Shown piece after piece: positions 1-8,531 of a DNA stretch of 36,933 nt. Made by a program: the position numbers and the translations under genes. The DNA is taken from contig JAKUTS010000001.1 in NCBI GenBank assembly GCA_022447925.1, positions 143,892-180,824 on the forward strand. Direction: 5' to 3'. The stretch's first letter is position 1; each line of letters starts with the position of its first letter. The notes under the pieces are model-generated. The model was not told the DNA's origin. It saw nothing but the letters and a program-made list of their open reading frames with translations, and did no database searches. Origin of the DNA: SAR202 cluster bacterium (GTDB lineage Bacteria > Chloroflexota > Dehalococcoidia > Lucifugimonadales > UBA2962).

Positions 1-1077
1 TAGCATTAAACGCCCAGCGGCCATTGTCCTAGCTTTATTAAACTCACTCAACTCAATACCACATTTTATGGCCTCTAACTGTTCCAATATTATTTTGGCA
101 GCATCGTATACTTTTCGAGGTTCAATTCCTGCCCGAACAGTAAATGCTCCGCAATCTTGGAAATGAACCAAAGATGAGTGAATGTCATAAGCAAGGCCAC
201 GATTTTCTCTAAGCTCTATGAATAACCGACTGCTCATTCCTTCTCCAATAGCGACATTTAACAAACCTAATGCGTCTCTGTCGTCATGAAAAATAGATAT
301 CGCTGGTAAAGCCATGGATAGGTAAGCTTGTTCGGTGCGTCTATATTTTATCTTGGATTCAGAACAATGTTGGTTATTCAAATATGGAATGTAATCTGGA
401 GGATTAGCTCCAATCCAATCAGATGTTAAACTATTGATTTGCTGTAAAATTTCATCGTGATGGATATTTCCTGCAACGCTGATGACAGTATTTAGTGGAC
501 TGTAATACTTTTCAATATGGTCCTTTAATATTGCAGGAGTAATATTGCACACGGTTTCTTTTGTCCCTCCAATATCTCTGCTTAAAGGATGACTAGGCCA
601 CAACATTCCGTCAATTAATGTCTCAACTTGATATTCTGGATGATCATGGGTCATTGCAAGTTCGTCAATAATCACATCACGTTCTTTGTTTACCTCATTT
701 TCATCAATTAAAGAATTTCTAATCATATCGAGCAACAAATCTAACGATTGGGAGACATAATTAGCAGGAACTTTGCACCAGTAGTTTGTTAATTCCTGTT
801 CTGTTTCTGCATTAATAATCCCACCAACACCTTCTATTGCCCCGCTTATTAATTTAGGTTCTGGCCGTGTATTGGTACCTTTGAAAACAATGTGTTCAAG
901 AAAATGAGACACACCTGCATATTGATCTGTCTCGTGTCGCGATCCAACCCCAATTAATAGACTAATTGAAGCAGACTGAACTTCTGACATTTCAGTGGTG
1001 ATTACCCTTAAACCGTTATCCAGTACCGTAAGTCGGAAACTTTGATTACTAAATTGATGTTGGCCCTTCTCAGTCAT
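1..1077 (-). CDS. M16 family zinc peptidase, N-terminal part (cut by window edge)
   Basis: The reading frame is open from an ATG at 1077 to the window edge, giving 359 residues of an M16 (pitrilysin / mitochondrial processing peptidase-like) zinc protease. Visible hallmarks are the inverted zinc motif HFLEH at residues 58-62, the NAETEQELTNYW stretch soon after, and a KERDVIIDEL segment that carries the third zinc ligand in this family. The LWPSHPLSRDIGG stretch is also typical. Family members of this type are about 410-430 residues, so mainly the second, non-catalytic half is cut. They degrade peptides or process proteins; the substrate here cannot be read from the sequence. It diverges from the molybdopterin gene starting at 1168. 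The family is clear, the exact role is not. Confidence 0.9.
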   Translation of the reverse strand, partial: MTEKGQHQFSNQSFRLTVLDNGLRVITTEMSEVQSASISLLIGVGSRHETDQYAGVSHFLEHIVFKGTNTRPEPKLISGAIEGVGGIINAETEQELTNYWCKVPANYVSQSLDLLLDMIRNSLIDENEVNKERDVIIDELAMTHDHPEYQVETLIDGMLWPSHPLSRDIGGTKETVCNITPAILKDHIEKYYSPLNTVISVAGNIHHDEILQQINSLTSDWIGANPPDYIPYLNNQHCSESKIKYRRTEQAYLSMALPAISIFHDDRDALGLLNVAIGEGMSSRLFIELRENRGLAYDIHSSLVHFQDCGAFTVRAGIEPRKVYDAAKIILEQLEAIKCGIELSEFNKARTMAAGRLML

Positions 1078-1167
1078 AGTAAAATTTTAACATCACTACG
1101 TTTCTCATCGGTTAGATAAATTTCGATTAAGGTACATATTTGTGCATTCATATATAAAATTGTAATT

Positions 1168-1773
1168 ATGAAAACAAAATTAGGAAAACTTAAACGACGT
1201 ATTTTAAGTAATAACAATGATAAGGAAGTTCCTCCTGGCCAGTTTGTAACGGAAAAATTTCCTGTACTGACATTTGGAGAAACTCCAAAGATTGACATTG
1301 ATCAGTGGAATATCAAGTTATTCGGTTCAGTTCAAAGAAGTATCCTTTTGGACTGGAACGAGATAATGGGCCTTGCGCAAGTCTCGATTGAAGCGGAATT
1401 CCATTGTGTAACACAATGGAGTAAATTACTGAACAGTTGGGACGGAGTAAGCTTCAGATCGCTTATTGACTTTGTTGACATCAAAAAAGAAGCGAGATAT
1501 GTAATGATTCACTGTTATGGAGGTTACACCACTAATATTCCATTAGATGTACTTATTGATCAAGATGTGATTCTCGCATATCGACACGATAAAATTGACC
1601 TTTCACCCGAGCACGGTGGTCCATTAAGGCTAGTAGTTCCAAAAAGATATGGCTGGAAAAGCGCCAAGTGGGTTAATGGGATAGAGTTTATGGAAGAAAA
1701 TCGTGCTGGTTTTTGGGAGTCCAAGGGTTATCACATGGATGGGGACCCGTGGAAAGAGCAGCGATTTAAATAA
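1168..1773 (+). CDS. sulfite oxidase-like molybdopterin-binding oxidoreductase (COG2041 type)
   Basis: A 201-residue single-domain protein of the sulfite oxidase / YedY-catalytic-subunit fold. The cysteine in the motif EFHCVTQWS, about residue 80, matches the molybdenum-ligating cysteine of the family. The segments HGGPLRLVVPKRYGWKSAKWVNGIEF and GFWESKGYH near the C-terminus are classic for short cytoplasmic members. There is no Tat signal and no heme or dimerisation domain, so it differs from true sulfite oxidase (larger) and from exported MsrP. The substrate is unknown. The ATG at 1168 has no obvious Shine-Dalgarno sequence. The gene stands alone and converges on the small zinc-ribbon gene ending at 1788. 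Confidence 0.88.
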   Translation: MKTKLGKLKRRILSNNNDKEVPPGQFVTEKFPVLTFGETPKIDIDQWNIKLFGSVQRSILLDWNEIMGLAQVSIEAEFHCVTQWSKLLNSWDGVSFRSLIDFVDIKKEARYVMIHCYGGYTTNIPLDVLIDQDVILAYRHDKIDLSPEHGGPLRLVVPKRYGWKSAKWVNGIEFMEENRAGFWESKGYHMDGDPWKEQRFK

Positions 1774-1787
1774 ATCCTGTACTATGC

Positions 1788-1958
1788 TTAAGCAGCAGCA
1801 GTTTTGTTCGGAGATCCTTGGCGCCTCATTGTTCTTTTGGACCTGTCGGACAGGTATACCATGTGGCCGCACTGGAGACACTCTAAATAGGAGCCGTAGG
1901 TATCTGAATTTTTATTAATGTCCCCTTTACATCTAGGGCACGCTTTGAACCGTATCAT
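1788..1958 (-). CDS. small zinc-ribbon protein, 56 residues
   Basis: A short gene read from the minus strand: ATG at 1958, TAA ending at 1788, 56 codons plus stop. The product has two cysteine pairs, CPRC at residues 7-10 and CLQCGH at 27-32, spaced like a zinc ribbon, and a basic tail (RSKRTMRRQ). A purine-rich GAAAGAAG lies just before the ATG as a possible ribosome site, and a promoter candidate lies immediately upstream. Such proteins often bind nucleic acid or act as metal-structured adaptors; no specific function is recognised. It ends 14 bases from the stop of the convergent molybdopterin gene. Confidence rests on the intact double CxxC pattern. Confidence 0.68.
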   Translation of the reverse strand: MIRFKACPRCKGDINKNSDTYGSYLECLQCGHMVYLSDRSKRTMRRQGSPNKTAAA

Positions 1959-1980
1959 TTTTAACTTCTTTCATTTCGTT

Positions 1981-2009
1981 AGTATCGTCGATTACAATCT
2001 AATTTCTAA
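1981..2009 (-). promoter_or_regulatory. candidate sigma-70 promoter for the 56-residue zinc-ribbon gene
   Basis: Read on the minus strand, TTAGAA (2004-2009) and GATACT (1981-1986) are separated by 17 bases and match 4 of 6 positions of each consensus box. Transcription would start about 15-20 bases upstream of the ATG at 1958. In AT-rich DNA such a match can arise by chance. Confidence 0.3.
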
Positions 2010-2187
2010 ATTATGCACTGCGCACATTATCCTGTGAAGTAATATGTGATGATGATTAATATTTCTTTTTATGATATTGTTTGTGATTAGAGTCGTTATT
2101 GCTTTGTAGGCGGTTTCTCTGTGTCAATAATTGATGAGAAATTTTTGGTTGTCATTGTTCCACTAACATAGATTTTGATTTTAGGTA

Positions 2188-2206
2188 TTGATACGGGCCG
2201 TATCAA
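2188..2206. repeat. perfect 9+9 inverted repeat, probable operator
   Basis: TTGATACGG, one base, CCGTATCAA: a perfect palindrome with a single central base. It contains the TTGATA -35 box of the hspR promoter, so a protein bound here would block RNA polymerase. It is neither CIRCE (HrcA) nor the HAIR sequence of known HspR, so the binding factor is open. A compact dyad around a -35 element is typical of operators. Confidence 0.7.
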
Positions 2207-2216
2207 CTAATATACT
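2188..2216 (+). promoter_or_regulatory. sigma-70 promoter of hspR-grpE-dnaK
   Basis: TTGATA at 2188-2193 (4 of 6 consensus matches) and TATACT at 2211-2216 (4 of 6) are separated by exactly 17 bases. The start point would be near 2223, leaving a leader of roughly 108 bases before the ATG at 2331. The -35 box forms the left end of the palindrome at 2188-2206. Confidence 0.62.
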
Positions 2217-2229
2217 ATAGGTACCAGTT

Positions 2230-2251
2230 TTAGAGTAGTCATTCACTCAAA
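2230..2251. promoter_or_regulatory. degenerate HAIR-like dyad, possible HspR operator
   Basis: TTAGAGT, 8 bases, ACTCAAA. The HspR box HAIR known from Actinobacteria is CTTGAGT, 7 bases, ACTCAAG; the half-sites here match 5/7 and 6/7, but the spacer is one base longer. It lies just downstream of the predicted start point, where a repressor could act. Confidence 0.35.
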
Positions 2252-2330
2252 TACAACGATGGTAAGAAAATATAGTTAGTATTATCTATTCATATAGTTC
2301 TCACTATTGTTTCTTAAATAAGTAAAGCTA

Positions 2331-2705
2331 ATGAATCGAAGAATTGAATATACGGCTAGGGAAGACGGTGTCTACATAATAAGTGTGGCAGCACGATTAT
2401 TAGAGATGCATCCTCAGACTTTGCGTAAATATGAGAGGGTAGGCTTGATAAGCCCTTTTAGGACAGGTGGCATGCTTCGCCTTTATTCTGAAGAGGATAT
2501 GGCCCGCCTGAGATTGATCAAATATCTAGTTAATGACCTTGGATTGAATCTTGCAGGAGTGGAGTTAGTCCTCGCGCTTTTTAATCGTCTGCTTAAATTA
2601 AGGTTATATTCAGAATCTTTGGAAGGTGAAAATTTACAACGTGCATTGGAATTAAGTCTGGGTGAAATGTTCGAGCTATTGGGGATGACATACAGCGAGC
2701 TGTAA
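2331..2705 (+). CDS. hspR: MerR-family heat-shock regulator, HspR type
   Basis: A 124-residue MerR-type regulator. The segment YIISVAARLLEMHPQTLRKYERVG at about residues 14-37 is the winged helix-turn-helix of HspR, continued by LISPFRT, RLYSEEDMARLRLIKYL and NLAGVELVLALF. In Streptomyces, HspR represses the dnaK operon and needs DnaK as co-repressor. Here the gene is first in an operon with grpE and dnaK, as expected for autoregulation. The C-terminal part after about residue 90 is short and lacks a cofactor-binding domain. Stop at 2705 and the grpE start at 2727 are 21 bases apart. The ATG has only a weak ribosome site (AGTAAAG). Confidence 0.88.
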   Translation: MNRRIEYTAREDGVYIISVAARLLEMHPQTLRKYERVGLISPFRTGGMLRLYSEEDMARLRLIKYLVNDLGLNLAGVELVLALFNRLLKLRLYSESLEGENLQRALELSLGEMFELLGMTYSEL

Positions 2706-2726
2706 CTTTTTAAATTTAGGTGGTAC

Positions 2727-3266
2727 ATGAATCCGGAAAAAGAAGAACATAGTGATGGTAGAGACGGGGAATCTAAAGATACCGTAATAGAAGAATCATC
2801 TGATATCGAAATAAATGAAATTGACCTTGCAATGCAGGAAGTAGAAAAATACAAAGATTTAGCACATCGAACTGCTGCAGAACTTGAAAACCTAAAGAAA
2901 AGATCATTGCAAGAACGAGAGGAAATCAGGAAATACGGTCAAAGCCAATTAATAATTAAATTATTAGGTGTACTAGATGATTTTAATCGAGCGATGGACA
3001 TCATTCCGGATGAAGCAGTGGTTACTGGGTGGAAAGATGGATTGGATTTAGTGAAACGTGGTATGGATAATCTTTTGGCAGCCGAAGGATTGAGTCATAT
3101 AGATGCGCTTGGAAAGCCATTTGAACCGGCTGAGCATGAAGCAGTTTCTTTTGAAACTGTTGACGGGCAAGATCCAGGCCGTGTTCTTTCGGTTATTAGA
3201 GAAGGGTATAAACTGAATGACCGAGTTTTGAGAGCAGCACAAGTTACTGTCTCTAAAGCCACTTAA
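2727..3266 (+). CDS. grpE: nucleotide exchange factor GrpE
   Basis: A 179-residue GrpE. An acidic, low-complexity N-terminus (about residues 1-35) leads into the long coiled-coil helix (about 40-85, with the family signature AELENLKKRSLQEREEIRKY). The compact beta domain ends with PFEPAEHEAV, VLSVIREGYKLNDRVLRAAQV, which contacts DnaK. GrpE dimers release ADP from DnaK and act as a thermosensor. A good ribosome site (AGGTGG) precedes the ATG. It lies between hspR and dnaK, with 67 bases to dnaK. Length and motifs are normal for the family. Confidence 0.96.
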   Translation: MNPEKEEHSDGRDGESKDTVIEESSDIEINEIDLAMQEVEKYKDLAHRTAAELENLKKRSLQEREEIRKYGQSQLIIKLLGVLDDFNRAMDIIPDEAVVTGWKDGLDLVKRGMDNLLAAEGLSHIDALGKPFEPAEHEAVSFETVDGQDPGRVLSVIREGYKLNDRVLRAAQVTVSKAT

Positions 3267-3333
3267 AATCTTAAGTGTTTAATAGAAGTAACAGTTATTT
3301 AAACATAATAATACAAGTAAATACGGGGGGAAA

Positions 3334-5250
3334 ATGTCGAAAATATTAGGAATTGATTTAGGAACAACTAATTCATGTATGGCAGTGATAGAAGCAGGAG
3401 AACCAAAAGTTCTTGAAAATTCTGAAGGCGGTCGTACTACACCATCTGTTGTAGCAATAAACCCTAAATCAGAAGAAAGGTACGTAGGCCTAACAGCTCG
3501 CAGACAGGCTGTTACTAATCCGGAAAATACAGTATTTTCAGTTAAAAGATTTATGGGGATGAACCTTAATGACAAAGCAATAAAAAATGATATTGATCTT
3601 GTCCCATACAAAGTAGAAGCAGGATCTAATGGAGGGGTAGCGGTTAATATGGCAGGCAAATCATATGCACCTCCAGAAATCGCAGCAATGACTTTGCAGA
3701 AAATGAAAACGGACGCTGAAGCAAAAATTGGAGAAAAAATAACTCAAGCAGTGATTACTGTGCCAGCATATTTTGATGACAGTCAAAGAAATGCGACTAA
3801 AGATGCAGGGAGAATAGCTGGATTAGAGGTTCTAAGAATAATTAACGAACCAACTGCGGCTGCTGTCGCTTATGGTTTCGACGAAACTAAAGATGGCACT
3901 ATAGCTGTTTATGATTTAGGTGGCGGAACCTTTGATATAACTATTCTACAAATGGCAGATGGAGTAGTAGAAGTAAAGGCAACAAATGGAGATACTCATC
4001 TAGGTGGAGATGACTTTGATCAGAGGATAATTGAGTGGATTGCAGACGAATTCAAGAAATCGGACGGTATTGACTTGAAAGAAGATCGTATGGCTCTTCA
4101 ACGCCTAAGGGAGTCTGCAGAGCGAGCGAAAATTGAACTTTCCACTTTGAGTCAAACAGAAATAAATCTACCTTTCGTAACAGCTGATTCTTCTGGTCCG
4201 AAGCACTTAGTTATGACTTTGACGAAAGCCAGCCTTGAAAACCTTGTAGGTGACTTGGTTCAAAAGACTATGGATCCCTGTCAAAAGGCTATATCAGATT
4301 CCGGAATATCGGCAAAAGATATCGATGAAGTGATATTGGTGGGTGGAATGACGCGGATGCCTGCTGTTCAGGATGCGGTGTTAGATTTATTTAAAAAAGA
4401 ACCTCATCAAGGAGTCAATCCAGATGAAGTAGTCGCTGTTGGAGCAGCCCTACAAGCAGGGGTTTTGCAGGGAGAGGTACAAGATTTACTTTTGCTAGAC
4501 GTCACACCTTTAACTTTAGGTATCGAGACGATGGGTGGAGTAACAACTGCATTGATACCAAGGAATACCACAATACCTACTGCAAAAAGTGAAATATTTA
4601 CTACCGCAGCAGATGGACAGACAAGCGTGGAAGTACATGTTCTTCAAGGTGAAAGGCCGATGGCTGCTGAGAATAAAACAATAGGTCGGTTTATGCTTGA
4701 TGGTATTCTTTCTGCTCCTCGAGGTACCCCTCAAGTGGAGGTAACATTTGATTTAGATGCTAATGGCATATTAAATGTTTCTGCTAAAGATAAAGGAACG
4801 GGTAAAGAACAAAAAATTACGATAACAGCTAGTTCTGGCCTAGATGAATCAGAGATTGAACAAATGGTAAAAGAAGCTGAAGAACATGCAGAAGAAGATG
4901 ATCAACGAAGGAAAAACGTAGAATTGCGTAATGAAGCGGAAAATACAGCTTATTCTGCAGAAAAGATGATTAAGGATAATCCTGAAATTATTACTGATGA
5001 GCAAAAAACTCGAGTTGAGGATTCTGTTAAAGCAGTGAGAGATGCAATAGAAAAAGAAGATTCAGGACAAATCAATGTTTCACTAACCGAATTGCAGTCG
5101 ATCATTCAAGAAGTAGGGCAAGCAGTTTACGCTAGTCAAGCTTCTCAAGATCCGGGTGCAGAGGGCTCAAAAGATCAGTCATCAGGTGATGATGATTCAG
5201 ATGATGGATCTAAAAAGGACACGATTGAAGGAGACTTTAAGGAAGTTTAG
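3334..5250 (+). CDS. dnaK: molecular chaperone DnaK (Hsp70)
   Basis: A complete 638-residue Hsp70. The ATPase domain (about 1-380) shows the phosphate loops [13 protein letters not shown] at residues 5-17 and [13 protein letters not shown] near 190, plus the [14 protein letters not shown] adenosine-site motif. The interdomain linker [18 protein letters not shown] follows, then the substrate-binding domain and a helical lid. The acidic tail [11 protein letters not shown] ends in FKEV. The ribosome site is a run of G (ACGGGGGGAAA) directly before the ATG. It folds nascent and stress-damaged proteins with GrpE and DnaJ. No dnaJ follows: the next gene is convergent, so DnaJ must be encoded elsewhere. 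Confidence 0.98.
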   Translation: MSKILGIDLGTTNSCMAVIEAGEPKVLENSEGGRTTPSVVAINPKSEERYVGLTARRQAVTNPENTVFSVKRFMGMNLNDKAIKNDIDLVPYKVEAGSNGGVAVNMAGKSYAPPEIAAMTLQKMKTDAEAKIGEKITQAVITVPAYFDDSQRNATKDAGRIAGLEVLRIINEPTAAAVAYGFDETKDGTIAVYDLGGGTFDITILQMADGVVEVKATNGDTHLGGDDFDQRIIEWIADEFKKSDGIDLKEDRMALQRLRESAERAKIELSTLSQTEINLPFVTADSSGPKHLVMTLTKASLENLVGDLVQKTMDPCQKAISDSGISAKDIDEVILVGGMTRMPAVQDAVLDLFKKEPHQGVNPDEVVAVGAALQAGVLQGEVQDLLLLDVTPLTLGIETMGGVTTALIPRNTTIPTAKSEIFTTAADGQTSVEVHVLQGERPMAAENKTIGRFMLDGILSAPRGTPQVEVTFDLDANGILNVSAKDKGTGKEQKITITASSGLDESEIEQMVKEAEEHAEEDDQRRKNVELRNEAENTAYSAEKMIKDNPEIITDEQKTRVEDSVKAVRDAIEKEDSGQINVSLTELQSIIQEVGQAVYASQASQDPGAEGSKDQSSGDDDSDDGSKKDTIEGDFKEV

Positions 5251-5279
5251 TTTCTAGATCAATATATTCGAATGAGAAA

Positions 5280-6947
5280 TCAATACTGTTTTGTGTCCAG
5301 CACCCATTTGGTTAATGGACTGGGAGATGGGGTTGTTTGCACATTGATTACAGACGGTTTTGTAGACGAATAAGCTCGAGTTATTGCAGGAGCTAGTTCA
5401 GATATATCTTGAACAAATTCTCCGTGTGCGCCCAATGATTTTGCAACCAGGTCATATCGAGTGTTAGGTAGCAATTCCGTGGATATTGATTGACCAAAAA
5501 ACTGTTTTTGTTGATGATAATCGATACCCCAGACCGAATCATTGCCTATCAGTATAACTGCAGGAATATTGTGACGAACGGCTGTATCAATTTCCATCCC
5601 GTTAAAGCCGAAAGAACCGTCCCCTGCGAAAACTAAGACCTTTGATTTCGGCAGGGCAACTTGTGCACCTATTCCAAATGGGATGGCCCAGCCTAGCATT
5701 CCCATAACGCCGTTGGTGAACCATCTGTCTTTCCTTTTTGCTGGCCAATAAGCTGCACCGTAGAAGCCAAAATCAGCTCCCTCAAATACAAGGCATGTAT
5801 CGCTTGGAGCCAACATTTTTGCAGTTTTGTGAACTTCCATAGCGTGAATTCCATTTTCGTTTCCAGTCATTGAATCAAGATCGTTTTGTTGATTCTGTTG
5901 AGTGTCTACTAATTCATCTACTAAATCACTCTGTTTCCATTTGCTGTTTTTAGCTACTTCAGTTAATTGTAAAACCACTTCTTTGACATTACCGCAAATA
6001 CCAATGTCAACACGACGTGTTCGACCAATGATTGTCGGTTCGGGATCAACTTGAATGATTTTTGCATTACTGCTGATGCAAGGTGGTTCACCGAAGTCAA
6101 AAGTAAAATCTAGCTTCTTTCCTAATAGCAGAATTGCATCAGATTTTGATATCAATTTAGCTGAATCAACGACCCTTATATCTGATATACCAAATCCATA
6201 GGGGTGCTCATCAGAAATAACTCCTCTCGCGGCTTGTTCATTTAAGATAGGGATGCGAGTTATTTCTGCAAATGCATCTAGGTCACCCTGTTGTAGAGAC
6301 CAGGCCCCATTACCCGCTACGACAAGGGGACTGGAAGCTGAGTTTAGGATTTCAATTGCATCCAGTATCTTTTGAGGAGCTGATTGTCCTAAGTCTTCAC
6401 TCGTATGGTTTGGTGGTTCGTATTGCCATACAGATGAAATATCTACTTTCGCTGTTTGTACATCAACTGGAATAGTTAAATGAATAGGACCACGCCGTCC
6501 TGTCATTGCTAATTTGTATGAACGCCAAAAAAATTCAGGTATTCGTCTAACGTCCCGTATTAACCAAGCATCTTTTGTAACAGGTTTAGCCATTCCCACT
6601 TGGTCAATTTCTTGTGCTGCCCATTGACCAAGTCGATCTTGGCTGGCACAACCACTGATATTTATTATTGGTGACTCTAGTTGATGGGCGAAGGCTAGTC
6701 CTGGAATGGCATTTGCGTGCCCAGGAGTGGTAAACATAGAGATGCCTGGTTTATGTTTAATTCTGCCCCAAGCATTTGCCATGTCCACAGCTCCTTGCTC
6801 GTGCCGAGTGTCAACAAACCTAATACCAGAGTTGTGCATAGTGTCCATTAATGGCAAAGTATGGTCACCAGCAACCGCAAATACGGTATCAATCCCTAAC
6901 GTGGAAAGACATCTGCTGATTAGTTGTGAACCTGAAACTTTAGTCAT
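5280..6947 (-). CDS. thiamine-diphosphate-dependent enzyme, acetolactate synthase-like
   Basis: A 555-residue protein of the acetolactate synthase / benzoylformate decarboxylase superfamily with the usual three domains: Pyr (about 1-170), central Rossmann-like (about 190-330) and PP (about 370-540). The catalytic glutamate lies in DTRHEQGAVDMANAW near residue 50. The diphosphate/Mg motif runs from GDGSFGFNGMEID at about 442 to ND at about 469. The GHANAIPGLAFAHQLESPIINISG segment resembles decarboxylase/carboligase members but does not fix the substrate. It is the last gene of a minus-strand run, 24 bases after the GMC oxidoreductase. No small regulatory subunit gene (IlvN-like) is adjacent and ilvD is 9 kb away, so branched-chain amino acid synthesis is not supported by context. 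Confidence 0.88.
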   Translation of the reverse strand: MTKVSGSQLISRCLSTLGIDTVFAVAGDHTLPLMDTMHNSGIRFVDTRHEQGAVDMANAWGRIKHKPGISMFTTPGHANAIPGLAFAHQLESPIINISGCASQDRLGQWAAQEIDQVGMAKPVTKDAWLIRDVRRIPEFFWRSYKLAMTGRRGPIHLTIPVDVQTAKVDISSVWQYEPPNHTSEDLGQSAPQKILDAIEILNSASSPLVVAGNGAWSLQQGDLDAFAEITRIPILNEQAARGVISDEHPYGFGISDIRVVDSAKLISKSDAILLLGKKLDFTFDFGEPPCISSNAKIIQVDPEPTIIGRTRRVDIGICGNVKEVVLQLTEVAKNSKWKQSDLVDELVDTQQNQQNDLDSMTGNENGIHAMEVHKTAKMLAPSDTCLVFEGADFGFYGAAYWPAKRKDRWFTNGVMGMLGWAIPFGIGAQVALPKSKVLVFAGDGSFGFNGMEIDTAVRHNIPAVILIGNDSVWGIDYHQQKQFFGQSISTELLPNTRYDLVAKSLGAHGEFVQDISELAPAITRAYSSTKPSVINVQTTPSPSPLTKWVLDTKQY

Positions 6948-6971
6948 CTCAAAACTTTCATCAATTATTTA

Positions 6972-8531
6972 TCAACTACTGCTAATGAAGTCTGATATAC
7001 GTTCTGCTAACGCTATAGTAGTCAGGTTAGTGTTAGCCCTAATAAGCCTCGGCATTATAGATGCATCGCAAACCCTAAGCGAGTTAGTTCCATGTACTCT
7101 GCCTTGATTATCAACTACTGAATTCAGACTTGAGTTGCCCATCCTACAGGTTCCGGAAACATGATGTCCAGTTTGAACTTTCTTAAAGATCCAATCGTCG
7201 ATCATTGAATCTGTTTTAAGTTCCTCATCACTTGGGTCAATTCGATAATCTATGAACTCCTCTAACTCAGAACTTGAACCAAGTTCCGCGCAAAGTCTAA
7301 CAGCCTCACGAATTCGTTTGACGTCACATTTAGAATCAAGCATATTGTAGTCTAATAAGGGAATATCTTCGGGCTTATCTGACCTAAGCGATAATTTTCC
7401 AAAGCTATTTGATTTCTGAAGTATTATACCGATAAAGGCTCCTATTAATTTATCTGATGAATGTATTAATCCCGCTTGTGTTTCCTTATCAGGAGCGACT
7501 GCATATGATCCCATTGTGATCATTATATCTTTACGATCTGTCGAGTCCGAGGCAGTATAGCTTAATGCCATTTGCAACAGTGGTTTTGAGGAATTTAATG
7601 TGTAGGATGGTTTGGTTTTATGGACTGTTAATAAAGTAGGATGATCTTGTAGGTTTTGGCCAACATTTGGCAAATCTACCAGGTTTTTTATCCCATAATT
7701 TCTTAAATGGTTTTTTGGTCCGATTCCCGAAAGCATTAAAATTTGTGGTGTTGCTATAGCGCCCGCGGACAAAATAATTTCTTTGCCTTCGATTTCAAAT
7801 ACAGTATCGTCGTGCTCTACTTCTAGTCCTATCGCTTTTCTGGATTCAAAAAGTATTTTTCTTACAAGGGCGTCGGGCATTATGTCTATGTTATCTCTGG
7901 ATCTAACAGGATTTAAATAACCAATCATAGAACTTACCCTAGTACGTCCACAAAGGTTTAAAGGTATCGGTCCAACCCCACTAGTTTCGGGATTATTATG
8001 ATCCGGGCATCGATCAAACCCATATTTTATGCAAGCGTTATAAAAAGCTTTTTGGATGGGATCGCATTCATCTATTTCAAACCTTCTTACAGATATCGGA
8101 CCTTTATTTCCGTGATACTTGTCTTTAAAAGCATGATCCTTCTCCAGCTGTTTGAAATATGGCAACAGACTTCCAAAAGACCACTCTTTACCACATGATT
8201 TCGCCCAAAGATCAAAATCTTCTGGTAATCCTCTTAGAAACATTAATGCATTAATTGCACTTGAACCGCCTACCACTTTGCCTCGGGGGATATGCAGATA
8301 GGATTGATCGGTGAGTCTGGCTTCATAGCCCCATAAGTCGTGGCTTGTGGCTACAGCCCCTTCTTTCGTCCCAAAACCGAATTTAACTCCATCTGGAATA
8401 AGGTTTTCATCTGGATAATCTTTACCTGCTTCTATAAGTAAAACAGATGTATTAGGATTTTGAGAGAGTCTGTTAGCTAGCACACATCCAGCGGCTCCGG
8501 CACCTACTATGATTTTGTCATATATTTTCAT
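6972..8531 (-). CDS. GMC-family FAD oxidoreductase (choline dehydrogenase-like)
   Basis: A 519-residue glucose-methanol-choline oxidoreductase. The N-terminal Rossmann motif GAGAAGCVLANRLSQNP binds FAD. GMC signature 1 is seen as RGKVVGGSSAINALMFLRG near residue 90 and signature 2 as GAIATPQILMLSGIGP near 265. The C-terminal block HHVSGTCRMG contains the catalytic His region, and RANTNLTTIALAERI closes the FAD site. Such enzymes oxidise primary or secondary alcohols; the substrate cannot be assigned. The ATG at 8531 overlaps the stop of the preceding deacetylase gene (TAATG), which implies coupled translation. There is no signal peptide. Confidence 0.93.
   Translation of the reverse strand: MKIYDKIIVGAGAAGCVLANRLSQNPNTSVLLIEAGKDYPDENLIPDGVKFGFGTKEGAVATSHDLWGYEARLTDQSYLHIPRGKVVGGSSAINALMFLRGLPEDFDLWAKSCGKEWSFGSLLPYFKQLEKDHAFKDKYHGNKGPISVRRFEIDECDPIQKAFYNACIKYGFDRCPDHNNPETSGVGPIPLNLCGRTRVSSMIGYLNPVRSRDNIDIMPDALVRKILFESRKAIGLEVEHDDTVFEIEGKEIILSAGAIATPQILMLSGIGPKNHLRNYGIKNLVDLPNVGQNLQDHPTLLTVHKTKPSYTLNSSKPLLQMALSYTASDSTDRKDIMITMGSYAVAPDKETQAGLIHSSDKLIGAFIGIILQKSNSFGKLSLRSDKPEDIPLLDYNMLDSKCDVKRIREAVRLCAELGSSSELEEFIDYRIDPSDEELKTDSMIDDWIFKKVQTGHHVSGTCRMGNSSLNSVVDNQGRVHGTNSLRVCDASIMPRLIRANTNLTTIALAERISDFISSS

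Larger units (their letters stand above)
1959..2330. other. 372-base divergent intergenic region
   Basis: AT-rich spacer between the minus-strand zinc-ribbon gene and the heat-shock operon. It holds the promoter candidates for both directions, a perfect 9+9 palindrome at 2188-2206 and a degenerate HAIR-like dyad at 2230-2251. I see no further open frame of note and no RNA gene in 2010-2187. Confidence 0.6.

Noticed and set aside
1630-1918. Other open frames at 1630-1881 (minus) and 1703-1918 (plus)
   Set aside because: They overlap the molybdopterin gene and the zinc-ribbon gene in other frames and show no motifs.
2188-2206. CIRCE element upstream of the dnaK operon
   Set aside because: CIRCE is TTAGCACTC-N9-GAGTGCTAA; this dyad has different arms and a single-base spacer.
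5280-6947. ilvB acetolactate synthase for branched-chain amino acids
   Set aside because: No regulatory subunit gene or ilvC is adjacent, and the neighbours are GMC, deacetylase and F420 enzymes.
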